64,000 bases of DNA from Symplocastrum torsivum CPER-KK1 (GTDB taxonomy: Bacteria; Cyanobacteriota; Cyanobacteriia; Cyanobacteriales; Coleofasciculaceae). The notes under the pieces were generated by a model. The model saw nothing but the letters and a program-made list of their open reading frames with translations, did not search any database and had not been told where the DNA came from. Shown here one piece after another: positions 1 to 8,400 of the stretch. The position numbers and the translations under genes were made by a program. How positions within the stretch are numbered: the stretch's first letter is position 1; every line of letters begins with the position of its first letter. The DNA lies in assembly GCA_019358875.1 (NCBI GenBank), contig JAHHIF010000033.1, positions 1 through 64,000 on the forward strand. The letters run 5' to 3'.

Positions 1-127
1 AACCCAACATTAAGTTAATTGTTGCTCCTTTTCCTGAACAACAGCGAGGTTCTGACCAATTTTTTTTCAAGCCTTTTCTCAGATCCTCTTGACAACTGCC
101 AGAAAGCCTTAACTTGTCACCAATGGG

Positions 128-331
128 GTGGAACAGTTTGCTGATTGTTGCTCCCCTGACTTTGAGCAATCCGTTCTGGCTCGACGGCAGCTTTATGTCG
201 CCATGACTCGCGCTCAGGATGAGTTACATCTGTTTGGCAGCGGTAAGGCAGCAATTCTGAATGAATTGAAGAAGAGTCAAGGGCTTGATGTGATGTACGA
301 GATGGAGATGAATACCCCTGTTGGTACATGA
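128..331 (+). pseudogene. C-terminal remnant of a UvrD/Rep-type helicase
   Basis: Only about 67 residues are open, starting at an internal GTG. The stretch RRQLYVAMTRAQDELHLFG matches helicase motif VI of superfamily 1 UvrD/Rep/AddA-like enzymes, where the arginines contact ATP, and it lies close to the C terminus as in that family. No Walker A or other motif is visible upstream. Another frame is open from base 3 to 92 without a recognisable match, so the gene may be frameshifted rather than only cut by the window edge. It is probably non-functional here, although upstream sequence outside the window could change that view. Confidence 0.55.
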
Positions 332-453
332 CACAATCAGTGTGGTCAGTTTAATGTAATAGTCCGAAGAGTTGGGCGATCGCCACTTTACAATTGAAAC
401 TCCACAATTTTTTGCGATCGCCTCAACGGTTTTCCGTCACAGGGCAGTCCTCC

Positions 454-545
454 ACAAGAACCGAAGCAAAGCCTAATCTCATTTAACTGCGAGGGGGGTG
501 CGATCGCATCCCTTACCGACCTTCCGTTAATATTAACGGAAGGTC
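454..545 (+). repeat. Compound repeat copy 1 (conserved flank plus 28-bp palindrome)
   Basis: A flank reading CACAAGAACCGAAGC, then a TTTAACTGCGA block, then a GTGCGATCGCA block, leads into the perfect palindrome at 518-545 (half-site GACCTTCCGTTAAT followed by its reverse complement). The same order of blocks recurs at 2492-2597 and, reversed, at 42851-42945. This makes it a roughly 100-bp non-coding unit rather than a lone palindrome. It has no coding capacity and no recognisable transposase partner in the window. Confidence 0.75.
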
Positions 546-852
546 TAGAACTTTGAGAATTTGAAGTGATGGGAGGTGAGGTGCGATCGCGCTTACCTCA
601 GAAGATGCCAGGTGATTGCATTGAGGGGCAGCACGAATATTGGATTCGATGCGATCGCACCCTCTCTCAAGGCAATGCCAATTCACCTTCATCAAGAATT
701 AACAAATAGGGGGTGACACCCCTCATGCCCAGAGGTAATAATAAGGTTAGTAGATGCACCCTGATGACTAGGAGAGCCGCCTCGTGTGACTCTCTTCTTT
801 TTTTTGCAAAGGCTTTGTCCACCTCAACTGGTTGGATGATGCGATCATTTTA

Positions 853-926
853 GAGGCTAAAGCCAAGAGAGTTTCCTCCCGTGGTGCAAAATTTTGCACA
901 TCGGGAAGCATGGCAAACTTGCGATC
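853..926 (+). repeat. CCCGTGGTGC repeat, copy a (AAAATTTT core)
   Basis: The block AGGCTAAAGC...CTCCCGTGGTGC is followed by a 16-bp palindrome GTGCAAAATTTTGCAC (884-899) and CATCGGGAAGCATGGCAAA. It is nearly identical to 2686-2783. The copy at 25166-25245 has the same left part but a different palindromic core. Confidence 0.75.
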
Positions 927-1017
927 GCCTCAGTCAGGCATAATGAGTTCGATGTTAAGTAAGTTGTTGCCGCTAAATGTTTAGCCTGAGATAGACATCC
1001 TCTCTTAAACCACTCTC

Positions 1018-2166
1018 ATGAAAAAGAAACGTCCGCAACAACAAGTAACACCCCCAGCCAAGGGATTGAATATTCTTGCACTTAAGCGTTCAGCCTCAAT
1101 AGCCGAGCCGACACAGGAACAACAAGCCCCGGTATCGATTGAAAAGCTGGAAATAGAGGCGGCACCCCCCCCGGAGCCAGTGGCACACAAACCAGTAGAT
1201 GAGCTTGCTCCTGCATCTTCTTCCGTTTCCACCTTACTCCCAGAGAGTAATGCGATCGCCTCTTACCCAGAACCGACACCGGAGCCACTACCCGAACCAG
1301 TCGCCTCTGACTTAGAACAGAACCCGGAACCAGTAACCGAACCAGTCGCCTCTGACCCCGCTTCGGCGGTCTTATTTCAAGCGGTTGGCATAATCTTCGG
1401 TGAGATAACGACCGATGGGGACAAAACTTTTGTGACAATCGGGGAAAAGTCCTATGCGCTCTATTATGCCAGCACCCACAAGTATGCTTATGAGGCGCTT
1501 AAAAAAGAGATTACTTGTACCGGGATTACTCAGCAAAAGTTAATTGTCTATCCCAAGATTACTCACTTCCCTGGAGGAAAACAGCCCTACCGCCTAGCAT
1601 TCCAACTGGCAGGGTTTGTCGGTCACTCGGCATCTGGAGAAGGACTAGAGAGCGTTCTGGAAGAAAACGAATTCAAAATCTGTGGTTTATGGCAGTTCAT
1701 TCCGGTTTGTCGGGTACCGTGCATCTCAGTGTTTAAAAACTTTGATAAGCAACGGCTTGAGTACATCAAATCGGCACCCTTGGAGAAAAAAGTAAACTTC
1801 ATGAAGGCATCTCACATTCCCGTACTCTGGCGAGATGCCCCTGTGCCCCCATTCCGGTTCAACAAAAACCTGGATAAAGAGACTCAGGGCAAAGCGTCCT
1901 TCGTGCAGATCAAGGCACGGTTCAACAGCGCTAACGACAACTTTGAGTTTATATCGCTTTTAGGAATCCCTTGTGAGTCGGCGCCTAATTACCTAAAAGC
2001 TGGTAAGAAGGATAAAGCTGAGGCAGCAAAGACAAAACTTGCTGCGTCAAAAGCTCGGAAGCCCTCGTCCAAGCCAGTTCCAGTCAACAATGCTGCCCTA
2101 CAAAACGGTGGTGCTACCTCCAAGCCCAAGCCTAAGCCTAAGCTCAAGGTTGTCGCGGATCAATAA
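1018..2166 (+). CDS. Unknown protein with Pro/Glu-rich N-terminal repeats and basic tail
   Basis: A 382-residue protein that I do not recognise. Residues 1-25 are very basic. About residues 40-115 are low-complexity Pro/Glu/Ala sequence with imperfect repeats of the type EPVASD. Residues 120-315 look globular, with mixed alpha/beta character (segments such as FVTIGEKSYALYYAST and YRLAFQLAGFVG). The last 60 residues are again basic (KKDKAEAAKTKLAASKARK, KPKPKPKLK), which suggests nucleic-acid binding, but that is inference. It starts at ATG 1018 and is flanked on both sides by copies of the same compound repeat (454-545 and 2492-2597), so the gene may have moved or been duplicated with them. 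No operon partner is apparent. Confidence 0.7.
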   Translation: MKKKRPQQQVTPPAKGLNILALKRSASIAEPTQEQQAPVSIEKLEIEAAPPPEPVAHKPVDELAPASSSVSTLLPESNAIASYPEPTPEPLPEPVASDLEQNPEPVTEPVASDPASAVLFQAVGIIFGEITTDGDKTFVTIGEKSYALYYASTHKYAYEALKKEITCTGITQQKLIVYPKITHFPGGKQPYRLAFQLAGFVGHSASGEGLESVLEENEFKICGLWQFIPVCRVPCISVFKNFDKQRLEYIKSAPLEKKVNFMKASHIPVLWRDAPVPPFRFNKNLDKETQGKASFVQIKARFNSANDNFEFISLLGIPCESAPNYLKAGKKDKAEAAKTKLAASKARKPSSKPVPVNNAALQNGGATSKPKPKPKLKVVADQ

Positions 2167-2190
2167 AGAGACAACACAACGGCATTTTTC

Positions 2191-2218
2191 GACCTTCAGC
2201 AAATATGAAAGGAAGGTC
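2191..2218. repeat. Degenerate copy of the 28-bp palindrome
   Basis: The outer arms GACCTTC and GAAGGTC are kept at the exact 28-bp spacing, but the core AGCAAATATGAAAG is no longer palindromic. It sits 25 bases after the stop codon of the gene ending at 2166. Confidence 0.55.
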
Positions 2219-2411
2219 AGACAGTTTTGGTTGCCGCGATCGCCTCAGTCAACCCAAATACTCAAAAATTCTAATTGGGGGGTCTGTAGATTTGGAGGGT
2301 GGGGTTTGGTGCGATCGCTCATTCATGCCCTCCCCACTTCTCCAACTAAACTTCCTACGCATCAATCGGCTGCTGTAACGACGGGTTGGGCGATCACAGT
2401 ATGCACAACCA

Positions 2412-2439
2412 GATCTTCCGGTGAATTCACCGGAAGGTC
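2412..2439. repeat. Core-swapped variant of the 28-bp palindrome
   Basis: The arms match the family, apart from GATCTTCCG on the left, and the centre is GTGAATTCAC instead of TTAATATTAA. Both centres are perfect 10-bp palindromes, so base pairing is kept although the bases changed. Confidence 0.75.
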
Positions 2440-2491
2440 TAAAACTTTGAGGCTTGGGTGCGATCGCCTCAACAGTATTTCGTCGCAGGCA

Positions 2492-2597
2492 TTTCTCCGC
2501 AAGAACCGAAGCCGAGCCGAATTTCCTTTAACTGCGAAGAGTGTGCGATCGCACCTCATCAAATATCTCGACCTTCCGTTAATATTAACGGAAGGTC
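2492..2597 (+). repeat. Compound repeat copy 2 (flank plus 28-bp palindrome)
   Basis: The order of blocks is the same as at 454-545: CCGCAAGAACCGAAGC, CTTTAACTGCGA, GTGCGATCGCA, then the perfect palindrome at 2570-2597. It lies between the convergent 3' ends of the genes at 1018-2166 and 2975-3448. Confidence 0.75.
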
Positions 2598-2685
2598 AGC
2601 TCTTGCTGCGATCGCGTTGGACTACCGTCTTCGGCACCAATAATTTGATTGAATTCTAAAGATCGCGACGGGGAGAGTAAATTAA

Positions 2686-2783
2686 CCCGGATGAGAAAAC
2701 TGCCGAGGCTAAAGCAAGGAGACTCCCCTCCCGTGGTGCAAAATTTTGCACATCGGGAAGCATGGCAAAACTTGCGATCGCAC
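2686..2783 (+). repeat. CCCGTGGTGC repeat, copy b (AAAATTTT core)
   Basis: It begins CCCGGATGAGAAAACTG, continues AGGCTAAAGCAAGGAGAC and CTCCCGTGGTGC, and has the 16-bp palindrome GTGCAAAATTTTGCAC at 2736-2751. The left half is shared with 25166-25245 and the right half with 853-926. Confidence 0.75.
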
Positions 2784-2974
2784 CCCAACCACAATCGCCT
2801 AATTCTGTTCCCCATCATCCCAAGTAGGAACACTAAGCGAAGTTTCAATAAACTTCCCCTGTAGGGGTACGGAAACTTTGACCGTCGCCAGGATGAGAGG
2901 AAGCGATCGCCTAGTTGGCTTGTGAGGGAGAAGCGATCGCACACCCATTCAACTACGACATCAAAGAGCCAGTA

Positions 2975-3448
2975 TTAAACCCACCCCACAACACCTCGGA
3001 TTTGAGAAACTGCCAGTTCTCGATCAATCTGTAGCCGAGCCTTGACGATCGCCGTATCCGGCTGCTTATACCAGCGTTGCGATCGCAAGCAGAAGCCACT
3101 GGCTGTGATTGCTTCCCAGGTGTAGCGAGTGCGGTCAACGACTAGCCATAGTTCGTGTTGGCGATAAGTTTCTTGCGGGAACTTGAGGAGACCTATCTCA
3201 GCTAAGACGCTGAGCTTCATCCGCGATCGCTCCAATCGCTTCATCAATTCAAGAAAGCAGTGAGCAGCTCGTCTCGCGTCGTCATGGCTAGGATAACGGT
3301 ATCGATCTCGTGGCTCGAACTTGAAGTCACGCCCACACAGCACGAACCGGAACTTGCAAGCGGCATCCTCAACAAAGCTGACCCGCCATTGAGTTTTAGG
3401 ATATTGGACGCTGAAGCCTTGAGGCTGGATTGTGACGGCGGCGGTCAT
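2975..3448 (-). CDS. Unknown 157-residue protein
   Basis: I do not recognise a family. The protein has no signal peptide or membrane segment, is rich in Arg, Trp and Tyr, and reads like a small soluble protein (MTAAVTIQPQGFSVQYPKTQ at the start, TRYTWEAITASGF near the C-terminal third). Its last 45 codons and 3' flank are duplicated with changes at 31449-31583, next to a recombinase gene; the recurrence suggests a real gene that has moved within this replicon. The nearest gene upstream is the recombinase at 3823, also on the minus strand, more than 370 bases away, so an operon is unlikely. Confidence 0.6.
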   Translation of the reverse strand: MTAAVTIQPQGFSVQYPKTQWRVSFVEDAACKFRFVLCGRDFKFEPRDRYRYPSHDDARRAAHCFLELMKRLERSRMKLSVLAEIGLLKFPQETYRQHELWLVVDRTRYTWEAITASGFCLRSQRWYKQPDTAIVKARLQIDRELAVSQIRGVVGWV

Positions 3449-3614
3449 GTAGGGAAATGTTACTAGCGAACAATATCTTAACCGCCTTTTTACCAGTTCG
3501 TAACTGCCTACAATGCTGAGATGTAGGGGGCGGCTGTGCCAGTTTTCCCGCGATCGTCTCCACAGCCTTTGCTGCCGTTGCTGAGTGGCGCTCTTCCCGT
3601 GCGATCGCGTTGAT

Positions 3615-3653
3615 CAACAAATCAAAACATCACGATGAGGTTTTGATTTGTTG
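3615..3653. repeat. Perfect 14-bp inverted repeat with 11-base loop
   Basis: CAACAAATCAAAAC pairs with GTTTTGATTTGTTG around the loop ATCACGATGAG. There is no U-run after either side, so it is not a classic intrinsic terminator. It could be a processing or regulatory hairpin downstream of the recombinase, or an operator. Confidence 0.6.
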
Positions 3654-3711
3654 GGTAATGGCGCTTCCCGGCTGGCTCAACCCAGAACTCAGAACCAAAT
3701 TATCAATTGGC

Positions 3712-3739
3712 GACCTTCCGTTAATATTAACGGAAGGTC
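3712..3739. repeat. 28-bp palindrome (exact copy)
   Basis: Half-site GACCTTCCGTTAAT followed by its exact reverse complement. It lies 84 bases downstream of the stop codon of the recombinase that ends at 3823 on the minus strand. Confidence 0.85.
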
Positions 3740-3822
3740 GCCGTGGGGTTAACCTTGGAAAGGAGTAAAGACATCGCTTGTCATTTGAGGATTCAGACCC
3801 CACCTGAAAGGTGGTTCCACTC

Positions 3823-5178
3823 TCACTCCAGAACCTTCGACGAAATCGCGGCAAGCGCATCAAGGGCTAGAGTACTCTGCTGTGGAAGAGCATGACGGGA
3901 GTAGATTTTCTGTTGCATTTGCGGGCTATGACCCATCAAGTCAGCCAAAGACTCCATTACTTCCACACTTGCCCCAGAATTCATCAGATGAGCGATCGCC
4001 ATATCCCGAATCAATTGCGGGTTACAAGCTTTCCCAGTCAAGCGGTAAGCGACTTGCTTAAAAAGACTGGAGAACGTTACTGAGGTAAAAGGTTTGCCAT
4101 TTTTCTGAAAAAACACGAAATTGTGATTGGGTTCAAAAACCTGCCGCCAACCACAGCGAGTACCCAATGCATCCACATAACCCTGCCATACCCCTTCGTC
4201 ATCTTCATAGCCAAATAACCAAGCCTCTAGCTCCGGATAATACCACTGTGGAATTGGTATAACACGCTTTTCCCCCAGTTTTGAGTGAGTCTCACTCGTT
4301 TTATAATCCTTTGGTTCCAATTCCAGATACCACAGCTCATCCCGCTTCACCAGCGTGCGTCCCAGTTCCAATTCTCTTACCGTGCTCGGTCGCACCGGAA
4401 TGGCACTGAAAAAGGCAAAAATTAAATATCGTTGAATAGAAGTAGCGATCGCGCTGGTGGAGCGCTGTTGATTGCTCTTATTAATCGGCGTACACTCCGC
4501 CTTCAGTTGTTTGACACAATTGAGAAACTCCGGCCAGTCTATCCACTTTGAAGCGTCATTCGCTACCCTTGGAGTTGTTTTCCCCTGTGCCTGGATATCG
4601 CTCATCAGCGATCGCAGTTCCTTGAACACAGCTTCCTCCCATCTGGAAGTTTTTCTACGGGAACCGCGCTTTGAAACCTGATGGCTAGAAACAGATTCAA
4701 GAAACCTTACTACCCAGACGAGCGCTTTCACCACCTGCAATTCGTAACTCGGAGCCACTTCCCGTTCCAGTCTGAGCCATTGCAGATAATCCTCAACATT
4801 TGCCATTGGTAAGCAGGTTGCCTCCTCTTGAGAAGCTTCTTCTGCTCTCAAACCACTGGGAAAAAACAGTTCGCTTACTCTTAAGTGTGAAAGCGGTACA
4901 ACCGGAGTGCGATGGCGGTGCATCCACCCGAAAAGCAGCCGCACCTGAGTGAGATAGTTGTTAGCCGTCACCGCCGCGATGGACTTCACGCCTTGTGCTT
5001 CAACACCAACAGAAGTCATAAACCTGTAAAACTCAGCCAACTCCTGCCCTAACTCTGGCGTAATTTCAGCCTCCGTCAACCCATAACTAGGCTTTTGAGA
5101 ACGACCAGTAACTCGCCTAGCTTTGAAGTCAGCTTGATGGGAACTCTCGATGGAAGAGGAGTTGGCTTTGGGATTCAT
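3823..5178 (-). CDS. Tyrosine recombinase/integrase
   Basis: A DNA breakage-rejoining enzyme of the phage integrase/Xer superfamily. An N-terminal SAM-like core-binding part (about residues 30-180) precedes a catalytic part. Visible catalytic elements are RPSTVREL (first Arg), LIRDMAIAHLM (the HxxR box, with Gln in place of His), LMGHSPQMQQKIYSR (His, then the Tyr nucleophile). The loss of the first His of HxxR is unusual but tolerated in some families. The frame stays open to a TTG at 5253; the ATG at 5178 (MNPKANSSS) is preferred because the extra 25 residues look non-conserved. The gene runs alone, divergent from the methyltransferase fusion at 5468, with about 290 bases between the starts. 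Other members of the superfamily are at 31.6 and 34.4 kb. Confidence 0.8.
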   Translation of the reverse strand: MNPKANSSSIESSHQADFKARRVTGRSQKPSYGLTEAEITPELGQELAEFYRFMTSVGVEAQGVKSIAAVTANNYLTQVRLLFGWMHRHRTPVVPLSHLRVSELFFPSGLRAEEASQEEATCLPMANVEDYLQWLRLEREVAPSYELQVVKALVWVVRFLESVSSHQVSKRGSRRKTSRWEEAVFKELRSLMSDIQAQGKTTPRVANDASKWIDWPEFLNCVKQLKAECTPINKSNQQRSTSAIATSIQRYLIFAFFSAIPVRPSTVRELELGRTLVKRDELWYLELEPKDYKTSETHSKLGEKRVIPIPQWYYPELEAWLFGYEDDEGVWQGYVDALGTRCGWRQVFEPNHNFVFFQKNGKPFTSVTFSSLFKQVAYRLTGKACNPQLIRDMAIAHLMNSGASVEVMESLADLMGHSPQMQQKIYSRHALPQQSTLALDALAAISSKVLE

Positions 5179-5400
5179 GAATTGATAAACGAAACAACAG
5201 CTCGGAAAGGAAGAGTTTAAAGGAAGCACTCGCTCCCTACTCTTCCCGTCCAACTCATCCGATTAATAATCTCTCCCCTACACACGCTGAAGGGAACTTT
5301 TCTGTCTTTATCCTCAAAAAGCATTGTGCCAAATCCCTGGCAGCGTTCGCATCTATATCCCAGGAAAATTAAAACGATTTTAAGAATGTAAATAATCTCA

Positions 5401-5424
5401 TATAATGGTACTATAGATATAGTA
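5401..5424 (+). promoter_or_regulatory. Possible promoter -10 box with adjacent inverted repeat
   Basis: TATAAT at 5401-5406 is followed at once by TACTAT-AGAT-ATAGTA (5409-5424), an operator-like inverted repeat, about 45 bases before the start codon of the methyltransferase fusion. The -35 region is weak (TTTTAA). Assignment is by pattern only. Confidence 0.35.
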
Positions 5425-5467
5425 GCCGAGACACCCCACTTCTCTCACCAGCCACTAGCGTTAAACC

Positions 5468-8400
5468 ATGACACAAAGGGTCATCACCGCTCACCAAAAA
5501 GCTCCGTCAAATGCTCCCGTTGCTGTGGAGCTATTTGCGGGAGTGGGTGGGTTCTCCCTTGGCATGAAAGCAGCTGGGATAGATGTTGCGTTAGCGGTTG
5601 AATCAGACGAACAGACCCTCGCTACCTACGCTCAAAACTTTCCCTCAACGTCCGTTCTCTGTGCTGATGTGCAAGAGCTGACAGGACTTGAGATCCGCCG
5701 TCTTCTTGAGGTAGCCCAGAACCAACAGGGTAAGAAGTGGGATGGGAAAATTGGTCTAGTCTTTGGAGGTCCTCCCTGTCAGGGTTTATCAAGGATTGGC
5801 AAACGGGATGTGAATGACCCCCGCAATCAACTAATTGCCCATTTCTGTCGCCTGGTCGAAGAACTTCAGCCTACTGCTTTTGTTTTGGAAAACGTTCCCG
5901 ACTTGCTGCTGCCCAAATACGCAGGTTTAATCGAACCTTCCCTGCAACAGCTACAACAGGCAGGGTACAACACCTGGACTTGGGTTCTAAATGCCTTAGA
6001 CTACGGAGTCCCTCAAAGTCGAAAACGGGTTTTTATCGGAGGAATTCTTCACCATACCTCTCCCCAGTTGCCAGTGGCAGCATCTCAAGCCGTTATCGTT
6101 AGGGACGCGATCGCAGACTTAACGTTTCTATCAGAAGAAGCGTTTCCGCAACTCTTCGATACCGATGAATTGCAACTAGAGGAGAAGCAACCCACTCTGG
6201 AAGCTCAGCCTTCCGAGTACAGACTCAAGCTCGAACAGGTATTCCCTTCACCACCCACAACTAATCCTCACCTACTCACGGGCTGTTGCCTCACCCGTCA
6301 CACTCCATCAGTTGTTGAACGATTCAAGGCTACCGCACCGGGAACGACGGAGCCAGAAAGCCGTTTGTACCGCCTTAAGTGGGACGGAGTTGCTCGAACC
6401 TTGAGAGCCGGAACGAGAAGCGACAAGGGACGGCACACCGCTGCACGTCCGATTCACCCCACTCATGCCAGAGTACTCACAGTCCGCGAGGCGGCTCGCC
6501 TGTCCTCTTTCCCGGACTGGTTCCGCTTCCATCGTCGGATTTGGCGGGGTATGAGACAAGTTGGGAATGCCGTGCCACCGCTATTGGCGCTGGCGGTGGG
6601 GGACGCCATTTATCAATGTCTGACACAACTAGAGGGTGCAACAGCAATGGAGACAGCGACTTTAACTGGCGCGATCGCCTCGGGCACTGAGCTGAGCGCA
6701 ATCGCACAAATATCGCCCACTCAAAAGCTTGCTCCAGGTGAGCATCAACTAGACCCCAAATTACTCAAACCCCATCCGCGTAACGCCGCTCTCTATGGCG
6801 AGGATGAAAGTGTTTCGGACTTGGTGGAATTGATTGGCAACTCCAACTGGCTCAAGCCGCTAGTAATTACTCCTGACTTGATCATTATTAGTGGTCATCG
6901 GCGCTGGAAAGCCGCCCTTGAGTTAGGGTGGTTGAGCATCCCCGTAATTGTTAGGGAGTTCAAGGACGCTCTCGCCTCTCTAGAAGCGCTGCTGCTGGAG
7001 AATGCTACCAGGGAAAAAACGATTGAGCAGAAGGTCAGGGAAGCGGCATTATGGCAGGAAATCGAGCAGGAAAGTGCAAAACTTCGACAAGGAACCCGTC
7101 GAGACATCCAGGAAAATTTTCCTGGATGTTGTGAGCCGTTTGGGCAGTCTCGCGATCATGTGGCAAAACGTGTGGGGTTGGGTTCGGGGAAAAGATACCA
7201 GAAAGCCGTTAAAGTGGTTGAGGAAATTAATAAAGCCGTTTCGAGCGGACACCTTACTCGCGCTAAAGCCTTACAAAGTGTTTTGAATCAACAGAGTGTA
7301 GACGGGGCGTTCAAGCTGACTCAAAAACCCGTTGCACAGAGCGACCCGATTTTAGAATTAATTGCTAGCGGAGAGGTTCGCACTCCCAAGCAAGCCCAGT
7401 CGTTGCTAAAGAATCGGCAACGGTTAAAAGAGCGATCGCTCTTTACTCCAACTCACGAGCCTGACTTGTCCAACTTGCTTTCACATCATCTCACCCTAGA
7501 GCCAGGGGGGCTTGTAGAGATTTACGCGCCAGAACTTCCTGACTGGCATCAGCGCCAGGCTCGTATAGAATCAGTGGGTGAGAAGCAGTGTAAGGTATGG
7601 AAGCGAAATGTTCAGACGATGGATATGGAACTACGCAGCTTTCCTCATGCTGATTTGACTCCTCTCCCCTTGTCAGAAGTGCCGGAACTCGAAGAAATCA
7701 GTTCGCGCCTCAAGGCGTTGTACGAAACAGAACGTCTAGATGCATTTGACCGATACATTTTACAGTCGCTAGAGCGTTGCGTAAATTTGACTCCAACTGA
7801 ACGGGAATATCTCCATCAAATTGAGTTGAGATATCAGCAAGGACAACAATCAACCCAGAAGGGAACCGGGAATGGGGAACGGGAAACGGTGAGTCGCGAA
7901 GCGTTCCCCGTTCCCTCCTTAAACCCGTCAGTCCCTGATGTTACTCCCCTACACGAACACTCAATACCTGTTAGCTCTCCTGATGAATATCGTCTCGAAA
8001 CCCTTGAGTTTCCTCTACCTCCAACACTCAACGAGATGATTCGCACAGCTAGAGGCGGTTGGCAAGCTTCAGCTAAACAAAAGCGGGAGTGGACAGAATT
8101 AATTGCCTCTTACTGTAAGGAAGCGTATCAGTTTCAAGGAAAAATTTGGCTGGAGTATGTCTGGCGGGTGAAGAATTTAGCCCGCGATAATAACAACATT
8201 GCCGCCGCGACTAAGTACATTGATGACGGTTTAGTTGAAGCTGGGGTGATTGCAGATGATTCACTCAAATATATCCAGTCTCCAGTCTGCCATTGGTACG
8301 TTCAAAGTTGTGAAGATATGGTTACTGTCAGGGTATCCAACCTGCCGATTTACAACGGAGAGCCATTAGCAACAGTCGGTGGGCTTAGCGGAAAGCATTT

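Larger units (their letters stand above)
332..1017. other. Gene-free stretch rich in repeats
   Basis: No credible coding region is seen. It holds several HIP1 sites, one copy of the 28-bp palindrome (518-545) with its conserved upstream flank (about 454-545), and one copy of the CCCGTGGTGC repeat with a 16-bp palindromic core (853-926). Short open frames that run through the palindromes are judged to be chance. Confidence 0.6.
2167..2974. other. Gene-free repeat cluster between convergent genes
   Basis: No credible gene is seen; the longest open frame (2039-2659) is a shadow of the upstream gene that reads on through palindromes. The stretch contains a degenerate palindrome (2191-2218), the core-swapped variant (2412-2439), compound repeat copy 2 (2492-2597) and the CCCGTGGTGC repeat copy b (2686-2783). 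Confidence 0.6.
3449..3822. other. Gene-free spacer with hairpin and palindrome
   Basis: No supported gene. It carries a 14-bp stem hairpin (3615-3653) and one exact 28-bp palindrome (3712-3739), both downstream of the minus-strand recombinase. Confidence 0.55.

Noticed and set aside
2039-2659. 206-codon open frame running through the repeat cluster
   Set aside because: It starts inside the gene at 1018-2166 in another frame and reads on through three palindromes and HIP1 sites. The translation has no domain-like content.
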